DNA from: Rhodococcus sp. Leaf278
GTDB taxonomy: Bacteria > Actinomycetota > Actinomycetes > Mycobacteriales > Mycobacteriaceae
Reading direction: 5' to 3'
Length of the DNA: 64,000 nt
Assembly (NCBI RefSeq): GCF_001426085.1
Contig: NZ_LMRR01000043.1
Coordinates: forward strand, 124,001-188,000
Below are positions 32,516-40,236 of this stretch, piece by piece; position 1 is the first letter of the stretch; every line of letters starts with the position of its first letter. A program made the translations under genes and the position numbers. The notes under the pieces were generated by a model. The model saw nothing but the letters and a program-made list of their open reading frames with translations. It was not told the DNA's origin and searched no databases.

Positions 32516-33121
32516 TCACGTTCCCGTCGGCCGATGCGGAGGCCTCTGCTGCCGGGTCGGTGGTCGGTGCCGGCGTCGCCGCCACCTGAGTTCGGCCTTC
32601 GCCACGAGCGGAACACGCATAAGCCGTTCGGGTAGTCGACCTCGATACGGTCCAACCCAGAGTGGGCTTTGGAAGTGCCCATCGGCCCACTTCTGCCATG
32701 CGTAGCCGTCCGAGTCGGTGAAGCCGACGTTCGCTCTGAGTTTGTCGTTACCGTCGACCGGGTAGGGATCGGGCTCCGCGAGAAGGAGTTCGTCGTAGTT
32801 CAGAGTCGCTCCGGGTTCGACGGTGTGTGCGCCAGTGAAAGGCGTTTGACCAGGCTTGACGTACTGACTATCGACCCACAAGGTTACGGCCGTGATAGGT
32901 CTGTCCCCGTGGTTTGTGACGCTGCTCTGGGCTCGCACGACGCCTTCGCCCGCGCTCTGGATGTGCGTCGGTGAGACGGTCACAGCTTCGACGTGTCGCT
33001 GCATTCTTTCGCGTACTTCTCTCCGCGATTTGCGGACGTTGTGCACTTGAAAGCTGACTGTTGCCACCAGTGAGATGACAGCAACTATCAGGGAACACAC
33101 TGCAATCTCAGTGGGCGTCAT
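32516..33121 (-). CDS. Hypothetical single-pass membrane protein
   Basis: The 201-residue product begins with a hydrophobic helix (about 4-26), then a basic segment and a beta-rich domain (NHGDRPITAVTLWVDSQYV) that looks like an Ig-like or FxLYD-type fold, ending in a very basic Arg/Pro tail. ATG at 33121 overlaps the last codons of the resolvase gene by 14 bp, suggesting translational coupling. No function can be assigned. Confidence 0.6.
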   Translation of the reverse strand: MTPTEIAVCSLIVAVISLVATVSFQVHNVRKSRREVRERMQRHVEAVTVSPTHIQSAGEGVVRAQSSVTNHGDRPITAVTLWVDSQYVKPGQTPFTGAHTVEPGATLNYDELLLAEPDPYPVDGNDKLRANVGFTDSDGYAWQKWADGHFQSPLWVGPYRGRLPERLMRVPLVAKAELRWRRRRHRPPTRQQRPPHRPTGT

Positions 33122-33701
33122 TGGAAACTCCAGTCCGGCTTTGGTGTGCGGCTTTCTCGAAGTGGCGATAGAGGGTGCGTTTGCTGACCCCGAGTGCGTC
33201 GGCGATGTCACCGATTGTGTTGCCTTGGTTCCGCATTCGCGTTGCCTCCCGCTTCTTCGTAACCGTGAGTGCAGGTGGGCGGCCGCCGACCTTTCCTCGT
33301 TCGCGGGCTGCTGCGAGGCCGGCGTGGGTGCGTTCGCGGAGTAGTTGGCGCTCGAAGCTGGCGAGGGCCCCGAAGATGTGGAAGGTGAGTTCTCCGCCGG
33401 CGGTGGTGGTGTCGATCTGTTCGGTGACCGACGCGAACGCCACTCCCCTGGTTTTCAGGTCTGCGATGAGTTCGATGAGATGTGGGAGGTTGCGGCCGAG
33501 TCGGTCGAGTCGCCAGACGGCGAGCACGTCGCCGGGCAGAAGGACGTCGAGGAGTTCGGTCAGTGCCGGCCGGGTGGTGGTGGATCCGCTCGCGGTGTCG
33601 GTGAAGATGCGTTCGCAGCCGAAGGCGCTCAGGGCGTCGCTCTGTAGGTCGAGGTTCTGTTCGGCGGTTGAGACCCTGGCGTATCCGTATTTGTGGCCCA
33701 C
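33108..33701 (-). CDS. Serine resolvase/invertase (Tn3 tnpR-like)
   Basis: The 197-residue enzyme has the catalytic serine in YARVSTAEQNLDLQ (Ser about 11), the arginine cluster VWRLDRLGRN and FERQLLRERT, and a C-terminal helix-turn-helix (IGDIADALGVSKRTLYRHF). It resolves cointegrates at a res site that normally lies directly upstream of the gene. A Tni-type end lies only 104 bp upstream (33806), consistent with the known preference of Tn402/Tn5053 elements for res regions. It may therefore be the resident resolvase of the target, not tniR. Confidence 0.9.
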   Translation of the reverse strand: MGHKYGYARVSTAEQNLDLQSDALSAFGCERIFTDTASGSTTTRPALTELLDVLLPGDVLAVWRLDRLGRNLPHLIELIADLKTRGVAFASVTEQIDTTTAGGELTFHIFGALASFERQLLRERTHAGLAAARERGKVGGRPPALTVTKKREATRMRNQGNTIGDIADALGVSKRTLYRHFEKAAHQSRTGVSNDAH

Positions 33702-33805
33702 GATGGTTCACTGTGCCACAACTCATCGGTTTCAATGTTTTGACATGCGCGGGTTTCGCGTACGTTTTTGGCACTACTCAACGGCTGGTCGACGGATCGG
33801 CTGAT

Positions 33806-33852
33806 TGTCAGTTTCAGAAGACGACTGCACTAGTTCAGAAGACGACTGCACT
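33806..33852 (+). repeat. Internal Tn402/Tn5053-type end with two repeats
   Basis: TGTCAGTTTCAGAAGACGAC starts at 33806 and its unit ends at 33831; a second copy, TTCAGAAGACGACTGCACT, occupies 33834-33852. It matches the right end (51944) at 24 of 26 positions, better than the outer left end does. The orientation places the element interior to the right. The five bases outside it (CTGAT) do not match the right flank GAGGT. Confidence 0.88.
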
Positions 33853-34370
33853 TACCCACCACACGGGAGCGCCGGTCATTAGCATTCATCCCGCCGAGCT
33901 ACGCGTACAACCACCATATAGAACAGCTTCTGTGATCGAAAAGTCCTCGATCTACCAGTGAACATGATTGCCCTCGACACGTCGTGTGTGTTCCCTTGGA
34001 GTCTTTGACTTTGACGTAGCTCGTCACCGGTATGTTGAGTGCGCTTGTGCGCCAGACGTTCTATGCGTTCGATTCGAAGTATCCCGATTCACTCTCGACC
34101 TACTGCAGTGGGGTTAAATTGGGTGGCGCAGTTCATGTTCGAGTGTGGTCTAGTCGACTGCGTGTCGATGCGGCGTGGCAATGAACCTCGGTTCCGAGCC
34201 TGGTGCCCGCTCTGAGTTCGACGACAATGCTGTGTTCGGCGAAATGTTCAGCGTCTTGGTGACGCCGTGTGCCACGTACCCGTGTTGAGAAGATCGCGGT
34301 GGTCGGCGGATCGGGAATACCGGGCTTGATACGCGAACACAGGTGTCCAATCCGACCCGTTGCACGGCCG

Positions 34371-34400
34371 GTGCCGTCGTGGCCGGTGCCGTCGTGGCCG
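34371..34400 (+). repeat. 15-bp tandem duplication
   Basis: GGCCGGTGCCGTCGT is present twice in immediate succession, followed by a partial third copy (GGCCG). Confidence 0.7.
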
Positions 34401-34407
34401 TTAGTCG

Positions 34408-34437
34408 AGCTCAACAACCGGGTTCGGTTGTTGAGCT
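34408..34437. terminator. 13-bp perfect hairpin
   Basis: AGCTCAACAACCG and CGGTTGTTGAGCT flank a GGTT loop. No gene ends directly beside it, so it may be a terminator of a lost gene or a protein-binding dyad. Confidence 0.5.
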
Positions 34438-34532
34438 GCAGCGCTGGCACATAGACACCTCGGCCTGCTGACCGAGAATCTCGAACGTACATCGGATCTG
34501 CTTGGGTCGATCCCTGGTCAGGCTATAGTGGT

Positions 34533-34610
34533 GTCCGGCGATGGATCTCCGCCGAGACCGCCCCGTAGGGGGTTGTCTGAACCGCCCCAACCCTGGGGCT
34601 GATGGCTCCT
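34533..34610 (+). ncRNA. Fluoride riboswitch (crcB motif)
   Basis: The leader contains GGCGATGGATCTCCGCC, then GACCGCCCC and a variable arm, closing with GGGGCTGATGGCTCCT, the conserved order of the crcB motif. It precedes two crcB genes. CTCCTTTCC at the 3' end can pair with GGAAGGAG (34621-34628), the Shine-Dalgarno sequence of crcB1, so fluoride binding probably controls translation by freeing that sequence. Confidence 0.87.
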
Positions 34611-34635
34611 TTCCCTGAGTGGAAGGAGTCTGTCC

Positions 34636-35121
34636 ATGAACGGCCATCACGACCCGAATCCGACCCTACCGGTCGATCCCGACAGTGCGCCCCCAAGCCC
34701 GCTGCATGCGCGAGCGTCCGCGATCGCCGCCGTCGGTGTCGGTGGATTGGTCGGGGCCCCGCTCCGATACCAACTCGGACTGTGGTGTTCCTCTGCCGCG
34801 AGTGGCTGGCCGGTGACGACCTTCGCTATCAACATCGTCGGGGCGTTCCTGCTCGGAATGCTGCTGGAGGGATTGGCTCGCCTGGGCCCGGACACAGGGT
34901 GGCGGCAGCGGGTCCGGCTGTTGGTGGGCACCGGGATGCTCGGTTCGTTCACTACCTACAGCACACTGGCCGTCGATACCGATCTGTTTCTGCGCAGCCA
35001 TCAGTGGTGGGCCGCCGGCAGCTACGCGGCCGGCACCGTACTGGTGGGTCTGGTCGCCACCACCGCCGGAATCGCGATCGCCGCGCGACTGCGGACACGG
35101 CCCGCGGAGGCAACACAATGA
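34636..35121 (+). CDS. crcB1: CrcB/Fluc fluoride channel subunit 1
   Basis: The 161-residue protein has a 28-residue polar N-terminal extension, then four membrane segments with the Fluc hallmarks GAPLRYQLG, FAINIVGAFLLG (pore Asn) and GSFTTYSTLAVD (Phe-box and TTYST). Fluc proteins are dual-topology dimers that export fluoride. A strong GGAAGGAG precedes the ATG within reach of the riboswitch. Its stop overlaps the crcB2 start (ATGA). Two tandem genes imply a heterodimer with each subunit in a fixed orientation. Confidence 0.93.
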   Translation: MNGHHDPNPTLPVDPDSAPPSPLHARASAIAAVGVGGLVGAPLRYQLGLWCSSAASGWPVTTFAINIVGAFLLGMLLEGLARLGPDTGWRQRVRLLVGTGMLGSFTTYSTLAVDTDLFLRSHQWWAAGSYAAGTVLVGLVATTAGIAIAARLRTRPAEATQ

Positions 35122-35483
35122 CGACACTCTGGATCGCCTGCGCGGGCAGTGCAGGGGCGATCGTCCGTTTTGTGCTCGACGGGGCCATCAGGCACCGCCG
35201 GGCGTCGGATTTTCCCTGGGCGACAGCGATCATCAACGTGACCGGATCACTGCTCCTCGGATTCGTCACCGGACTGATCCTTTTCCACGGACTACCCCAG
35301 GAACTTCAGCTGATCGTGGGCATCGGTTTCTGCGGCGGGTACACCACCTTCAGCACCGCCAGTTTCGAGACGGTGCGGCTGATCCAACGTCAGAAGTACA
35401 TCGCTGGCGTGTTGAACGCGGTCGGCACCCTGCTGGTGACTGTCGTCGCCGGCGGTGCCGGTCTCGTCCTGGCTTCCGTATGA
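35118..35483 (+). CDS. crcB2: CrcB/Fluc fluoride channel subunit 2
   Basis: The 121-residue protein shows AGSAGAIVRFVLDG, INVTGSLLLGFVTG and GFCGGYTTFSTASFE, the conserved Fluc segments, in four membrane helices. It is translationally coupled to crcB1 and both depend on the fluoride riboswitch upstream. The pair protects against fluoride entering as HF. Confidence 0.93.
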   Translation: MTTLWIACAGSAGAIVRFVLDGAIRHRRASDFPWATAIINVTGSLLLGFVTGLILFHGLPQELQLIVGIGFCGGYTTFSTASFETVRLIQRQKYIAGVLNAVGTLLVTVVAGGAGLVLASV

Positions 35484-35511
35484 GGAGAAAACAATATGAG
35501 GAGAAAACAAT
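35480..35511 (+). repeat. 16-bp tandem duplication carrying the ribosome-binding site
   Basis: ATGAGGAGAAAACAAT occurs twice in succession (35480-35495 and 35496-35511), spanning the crcB2 stop and the uspA start. The universal stress gene therefore has two identical GAGGAG ribosome-binding sites, each followed by ATG. Confidence 0.9.
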
Positions 35512-36070
35512 GACCGAGGACGATCCCAGCCACGCCTCCTGCGACGACCTAGGGGACTGGCGCGCTCCGCTACAGGTGGACGGCCCCGCCGCCTCGGTAG
35601 AACCGGTGTGCCACCTGGTCGTGGGGTTCGACCGGCACCCAGCAAGCCACGCTGCCTTGACCTACGCGATGGACCTTGCCGGTCGACTGAACGCGTTCCT
35701 GCATGTAGCGCACATCGTCGACACCGATGACCTGCCGATCGACCCGGACAGCGACGACTGGGAACAACGCATCGCCGACGCTGTCGAACAAGAGCGCCGC
35801 GAGGCATGCGCGATGCTGGCCGCCATCCCCGGGAACTGGGCGTTCTACTCGAGGCGGGGCAACCCGGCTCGACTGTTGACCACGATCGCCGACGCCAACG
35901 ACGCCCTGATGATCATCATCGGTACCACCCGCGGCGGGATGATGTCACTGGTGGAGAGGGCCGTCGGCGAATCGGTGTCCGCGACACTCGCCCGCCACGC
36001 CCACCGCCCGGTCCTCCTCGTCCCCGCTACCGATAGGCAGCATAGTGACGCAGCCCAAACACGCCGGTGA
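35510..36070 (+). CDS. Universal stress protein (UspA family)
   Basis: The 186-residue protein has one Usp domain: beta-strand HLVVGFDRHPASHAALTYA at the start and a C-terminal GTTRGGMMSLVERAVGESVSATL with the nucleotide-binding G-x2-G-x9-G(S/T)-type loop slightly altered. ATG at 35510 follows GAGGAG in the duplicated leader; an upstream ATG at 35480 is also in frame. It is coupled to the crcB pair and presumably expressed with it under fluoride. What it senses is unknown. Confidence 0.85.
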   Translation: MTEDDPSHASCDDLGDWRAPLQVDGPAASVEPVCHLVVGFDRHPASHAALTYAMDLAGRLNAFLHVAHIVDTDDLPIDPDSDDWEQRIADAVEQERREACAMLAAIPGNWAFYSRRGNPARLLTTIADANDALMIIIGTTRGGMMSLVERAVGESVSATLARHAHRPVLLVPATDRQHSDAAQTRR

Positions 36071-36149
36071 CCCATCCGCCGCACCGGGTTCCCGCCGCGC
36101 GCTTCCAGAAAGAAATCCACCGAACCGCCACGACCATCGATGGGGGGCG

Positions 36150-36275
36150 TGTCGGTTCGTTGTCGCGTTCGGGACGGTCAGCATGCTCGCGGACTTCGTC
36201 TACGAAGGTGCCCGCTCGATCACCGGCCCCCTCGCCTCGCGGGGGGCTACCGCCTTCGTCGTCGGGGTGTGGTCA
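36150..36275 (+). pseudogene. Fragment of an MFS transporter N-terminus
   Basis: The frame encodes FVVAFGTVSMLADFVYEGA then RSITGPLASRGATAFVVGV, which resembles the first transmembrane helix and loop of an MFS transporter. Homology then breaks off; no frame carries the remaining helices. The following bases up to 36635 contain pieces such as AVHFLWIAGALARLRSRD but no intact gene, so this is a decayed or recombined copy. Confidence 0.55.
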
Positions 36276-36635
36276 CCGCATCCGACGAGGTCGCAGCGCT
36301 GATGGTGCGCTCGGTCTCCGGCCCGGTGGCATACACCAAGCCGCCGCTTCTGGGCGTCGACGTTTCCGGTTACGCCCACCCCGTCATCGCCGTGCACTTC
36401 CTCTGGATCGCCGGCGCACTGGCGCGTCTGCGTTCTCGTGATCGACGAACGGAGCGGCAAAGCCATCCGTTCCCCAGCCGAAAACCGATCTGCTCTACGA
36501 CATTCGATTCCCGCGTCGCTCACCGTCGTTCCCGCAATCCAGGTCATCGCAGTGGCCGCCCTACTCGCCACCGGTCGTCGCCGCACCTGGCACCCCACCG
36601 TCCATCCCACGCAACCCAACCAAGGAAAGTCACCT

Positions 36636-37316
36636 ATGTTTCCTGCTCGTCCGTGGATTCGGCCGTTTGCCGCCGCTCTGCTCGCATTTGCCGCACTGCT
36701 CGCCGCCGGCACTCTCGCCTCCACCACTGCTGTGACAGAGGCGGGTCTGCGGTTCCACGACCGTATCGCCCTTCATCGCGCCGGCTGGGCCACTGCCCTC
36801 GCCGAATTTGTCACGGACTGCGCACAACCGGTCGTCGGAATCGTGGTGGCGATCGGTATCGCCGCATGGCTCACGTGGAGAGGCCGACGGGTCGACGCGG
36901 CATGGGCCCTGGCAGTGATGGCATCTACCCTCGTCGTGTCGACAATCGCGAAATACAGCATCCGCGAACCCCGTCCCCCGCAACGGTTCTGGCTGATTCC
37001 TCCCGACACCGTGTGGTCGTTCCCGTCTGGACATACAGCGGTGGCTGCGGCCATGATCGGGCTTGTGGTCCTGCTCACCGCTCGGGCGCACGTAATTGTC
37101 CGGCGGTTGGCCCGCACGACATCAGTGCTGTTCGCGCTCGCCGTCGCTGCCTCCCGGCTGTACCTCGGCGTACATTTCCCGCTCGACGTCGCCGCGAGCA
37201 TTCTTGCCGCCAGCACTGCGCTCCTCGCACTGTGGACCATGTGGTCGATCCCTCCGGTCCGACACTGGGTCAATGTCCGGCTCGGACCGACCCCTCAGGC
37301 AGCCTCACCCGACTGA
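36636..37316 (+). CDS. PAP2-family membrane phosphatase
   Basis: The 226-residue protein has five to six hydrophobic segments and the three PAP2 motifs: KYSIREPRPP, PSGHTA and SRLYLGVHFPLD. Such enzymes dephosphorylate lipid phosphates, for example undecaprenyl pyrophosphate or phosphatidic acid, on the outer face of the membrane. AAGGAAAG precedes ATG at 36636. It stands alone after the transporter fragment; substrate cannot be inferred. Confidence 0.87.
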   Translation: MFPARPWIRPFAAALLAFAALLAAGTLASTTAVTEAGLRFHDRIALHRAGWATALAEFVTDCAQPVVGIVVAIGIAAWLTWRGRRVDAAWALAVMASTLVVSTIAKYSIREPRPPQRFWLIPPDTVWSFPSGHTAVAAAMIGLVVLLTARAHVIVRRLARTTSVLFALAVAASRLYLGVHFPLDVAASILAASTALLALWTMWSIPPVRHWVNVRLGPTPQAASPD

Positions 37317-37628
37317 TCGCGGACCCACTCCGACTCCGAGCACTACGTGACGGGAAGGTGAATACAAGTCCGCCGTCGACCGTCCGCGGCTGGTAGCGCA
37401 GGTGAGGATCGTTGCCCACAACTCGATACCCTCAGGTTGGTCAGCCGTTGAGAGCGTGCACGCCGACGGGGCCTTCATCTCGCTGAGAGGCGTCAGGTCT
37501 AGACGGATGAGCGCCCGGACGTCCGGGCGCGGTCTCGCTGGGAACATGGCCCGACGTTAGCCCCAGCACCTGCGTGGAAGGTCAAGGATTTGACCTTCCA
37601 CCCGACTCGAAGGTTTATCCTCGTGCGC
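37317..37628. other. Intergenic region before the second MerR gene
   Basis: These 312 bases carry no gene that I can support. The last 40 bases hold the MerR-type promoter described separately, and a GGAAGGTCAA/TTGACCTTCC dyad overlaps its -35 side (37575-37600). Confidence 0.6.
37590..37620 (+). promoter_or_regulatory. CueR/MerR-type promoter and operator of the second metal module
   Basis: TTGACC (37590-37595) and TTATCC (37615-37620) are 19 bp apart. The dyad ACCTTC, ten bases, GAAGGT lies between them, closely resembling CueR-type promoters. The outer inverted repeat TGGAAGGTCAA/TTGACCTTCCA (37575-37600) overlaps. ATG at 37629 is so near that the transcript may be leaderless. Confidence 0.78.
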
Positions 37629-38060
37629 ATGTCCGCTCTGCGCATTTCACAGCTGTCATCGGCGACCGGCGTCCCGGCGACCACGCTACGGTTCTACGAA
37701 AGCGAGGGCCTGCTCCCGGCGGACCGTTCGGCGAACGGTTACCGCGTTTACGACGACCGCGCTCGGCAACGCTTGGCGTTCATCACCGCCGCCAAGAGCC
37801 TGAACCTGTCGCTGCCGGAGATCAAACTTCTCCTTCGTGTCTGGGAGAAAGACTCCTGCGCAGCAGTCAAAGCCGAACTCGGCCCCGCCATCGAGTCCCA
37901 CATCGCGCACGCCAACGAATCGATCGCTCAATTGACCGCTCTGCGTGAGAGTTTGACCGACGCGCTGGCCCGGCTCGGGGACACACCCGACGCGCCGACG
38001 CCATGCAATCCGGACTGCACCTGGCTGATCTCAGCGAACACCGCGGTGGGCACCGCATGA
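37629..38060 (+). CDS. MerR-family metal-responsive regulator (copy 2)
   Basis: The 143-residue protein is a close paralogue of the regulator at 915: identical stretches include ISQLSSATGVPATTLRFYES and the cysteines at about 77, 126 and 130 are kept (KDSCAAVK, CNPDC). It should activate the 19-bp-spaced promoter directly upstream and, through ATGA coupling, the efflux gene downstream. An in-frame ATG at 37590 lies inside the promoter and is rejected. Confidence 0.87.
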   Translation: MSALRISQLSSATGVPATTLRFYESEGLLPADRSANGYRVYDDRARQRLAFITAAKSLNLSLPEIKLLLRVWEKDSCAAVKAELGPAIESHIAHANESIAQLTALRESLTDALARLGDTPDAPTPCNPDCTWLISANTAVGTA

Positions 38061-39091
38061 ACATATCGAGCACCACCTCGGTGGTGGCGTGGCTGGAGAA
38101 GTTCCAGATCCCGCTCTACCTGCTGGCCCTGCTCATCGGTGGCGGTGTCGGTTTGGGTGCGCCGTCGTCGGCGCATGCGTTCGAGATTGCTATCAATCCG
38201 GTACTGATCGTGTTGCTCTACGCTACGTTCCTCGCGGTTCCGTTCTCCGCCATCGGCGCATCGCTGCGCGACGGCACATTCTTGCTCAGCGTCGTAGTAC
38301 TGAATTTCGTGCTCGTTCCAATCGTCGTATTCGCTCTGACCCGGTTCGTTGCTGCTGATCAGGCGGTACTCGTCGGTGTGCTGTTGGTGTTGTTGGCTCC
38401 CTGCATCGACTACGTCATCGTCTTCAGTGGGTTGGCCGGTGCAGCGTCGGAACGGCTCCTCGCGAGCGCGCCGCTGTTGATGTTGTTGCAGATCGCGTTC
38501 CTGCCGCTCTACCTGTGGTTGTTCGTCGGGTCCGAGCTGGTGGAGATCATCGACATTGCACCGTTCGTCGAAGCGTTCGTGCTGTTGATCGTTGTTCCTC
38601 TGGTGTTGGCGGCCCTGACGCAAGCACTTGCGCGTCGTCGGCGTATCGGCACCCAGATCATGGATGTGATGGCCGCGGCGATGGTGCCGGTCATGATGGC
38701 CACTCTTGCCGTCGTCGTGGCGTCGCAGATCGACGCAGTCCGCTCCGAAGGCTCCCAGCTGTTTGCCGCGGTGCCGATCTTCGTCGCGTTCCTGGTCATC
38801 ATGGCGGTTGTCGGATGGGCGACGGCCAGAGTGACCCGCCTGGACGTCCCGGACGCTCGGGCCTTGATCTTCTCCGGTGCCACCCGAAATTCGTTGGTCG
38901 TTCTGCCGCTGGCGCTCGCGCTGCCACCAGCACTGTCTCTTGCTGCCGTGGTCGTGGTGACGCAGACACTGGTGGAGCTGATCGGAATGGTCGCCTACGT
39001 CCGACTCATCCCCTGCCTTGTCCCAGCTCACGCTGCGAGAGCACCGGTGAAGTTCGAAACAACTCGCACGAACCAAGGCAATCCTGGGTGA
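38057..39091 (+). CDS. ACR3-like arsenite/metalloid efflux protein (copy 2)
   Basis: The 344-residue membrane protein parallels the protein at 1346 along its length, keeping LLAPCIDYVIVFSGLAG and FSGATRNSLVVLPLALA. ATG at 38057 overlaps the MerR stop. It probably exports arsenite or a similar metalloid. Two copies of this module in one element, with partly diverged nucleotide sequence, argue for separate acquisition and not a recent duplication. Confidence 0.75.
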   Translation: MNISSTTSVVAWLEKFQIPLYLLALLIGGGVGLGAPSSAHAFEIAINPVLIVLLYATFLAVPFSAIGASLRDGTFLLSVVVLNFVLVPIVVFALTRFVAADQAVLVGVLLVLLAPCIDYVIVFSGLAGAASERLLASAPLLMLLQIAFLPLYLWLFVGSELVEIIDIAPFVEAFVLLIVVPLVLAALTQALARRRRIGTQIMDVMAAAMVPVMMATLAVVVASQIDAVRSEGSQLFAAVPIFVAFLVIMAVVGWATARVTRLDVPDARALIFSGATRNSLVVLPLALALPPALSLAAVVVVTQTLVELIGMVAYVRLIPCLVPAHAARAPVKFETTRTNQGNPG

Positions 39092-39261
39092 CGAGAACTG
39101 GATAAAAGCAGGTGGCGTCAGTGAGGGTGAACGAACCACGGGATCCAGTGCCGCGACCCCGTTCCACTTCCCGCGAGCATTGAGCATCGAATGGGGACTT
39201 TTCCGGCAAACGCGCCTGTGGGCTCCGCGCCCGCTACGACTGCAGTCTCTACGCTGGCACC

Positions 39262-40167
39262 GTGCCCCTGCCGACCCATGTGACCGACCTGATCAGCTAC
39301 GAATTATTGCTGTCCGTCGCCGAGCTGGGAAGCATCGGACGCGCAGGGGAGGCGCATGACATGTCGCAGCCAGCGGCGAGCGCACGCCTGAAAGCACTCG
39401 AAAGCCGCATCGGGGTAGCACTCCTGCATCGCGGGCAGCGAGGTGCCACCCTCACCGCAACCGGCGAACTGGTCGCCGGCTGGGCCGAGCGCGTCATCGC
39501 CGAAGCCGCCGAGCTCGCCACGAGCATCGCAATGCTGCGCACCGACCGCCACAGCCACATTCGTATCGCCGCAAGCCTCACCATCGCCGAATACCTCATA
39601 CCGCGATGGCTCATCACACTGCGCTCCCACGACACTTCCATCACACCGACTCTCACCTCCGGAAACTCTGTCGACGTAGCCGCATCGGTGCTCGACGGCC
39701 GCGCCGACATCGGATTCGTCGAAAGCCCCGATCTGCCCAGCGGACTCCACTCGAAGGACGTTGCCCGCGACGAACTCGTCGTCGTCGTCGCCCCCGATCA
39801 TCAATGGGCTCGACGAACGATCACGGCGAGCGAACTGGCCGCGACACCGCTGGTCACCCGCGAACCCGGGTCCGGCACACGTCTCGCGCTCGAACGTGCG
39901 CTCCGGACTGCGGGCCCACTCGCCGCGCCACTGCTCGAGGTGTCCTCCACCACTGCCATCAAAGCTGCCGTCATCGGCGGCCTCGCACCGGCCGTACTCA
40001 GCTCCCTCGCGGTATCCGCCGAGATCGCCGCCGGAACGCTGGCCCGCGTTCACACAGAGGGGCTCGACCTGCGCCGGTTCCTGCGTGCCGTGTGGCCCGC
40101 GGGCCGTGAACTGCGAGGACCGTCGAGCGACCTGCTCGTCGTCGCCCTCAAATCCCCGCAGTCATAA
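39262..40167 (+). CDS. LysR-family regulator
   Basis: The 301-residue protein has the LysR helix-turn-helix (SIGRAGEAHDMSQPAASARLKALE) and a substrate-binding domain. The DNA-binding part is preceded by only 11 residues. It precedes the TDT transporter gene on the same strand by 69 bp, so it probably controls that transporter together with itself. LysR genes beside TDT-type transporters are often linked to sulfite or anion handling, but the ligand here is unknown. Confidence 0.87.
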   Translation: MPLPTHVTDLISYELLLSVAELGSIGRAGEAHDMSQPAASARLKALESRIGVALLHRGQRGATLTATGELVAGWAERVIAEAAELATSIAMLRTDRHSHIRIAASLTIAEYLIPRWLITLRSHDTSITPTLTSGNSVDVAASVLDGRADIGFVESPDLPSGLHSKDVARDELVVVVAPDHQWARRTITASELAATPLVTREPGSGTRLALERALRTAGPLAAPLLEVSSTTAIKAAVIGGLAPAVLSSLAVSAEIAAGTLARVHTEGLDLRRFLRAVWPAGRELRGPSSDLLVVALKSPQS

Positions 40168-40236
40168 CCTGAGGTTGGGACCGGCCAGGTAATCGGTGTC
40201 TACCGGTGACGACTGTGTGCGAGGACGCTGGAAGTC

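Larger units (their letters stand above)
33853..34532. other. Non-coding stretch before the fluoride riboswitch
   Basis: No convincing gene is seen in these 680 bases. They hold the 15-bp tandem repeat at 34371-34400, the 13-bp hairpin at 34408-34437 and, presumably, the crcB promoter near the 3' end. Confidence 0.6.
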
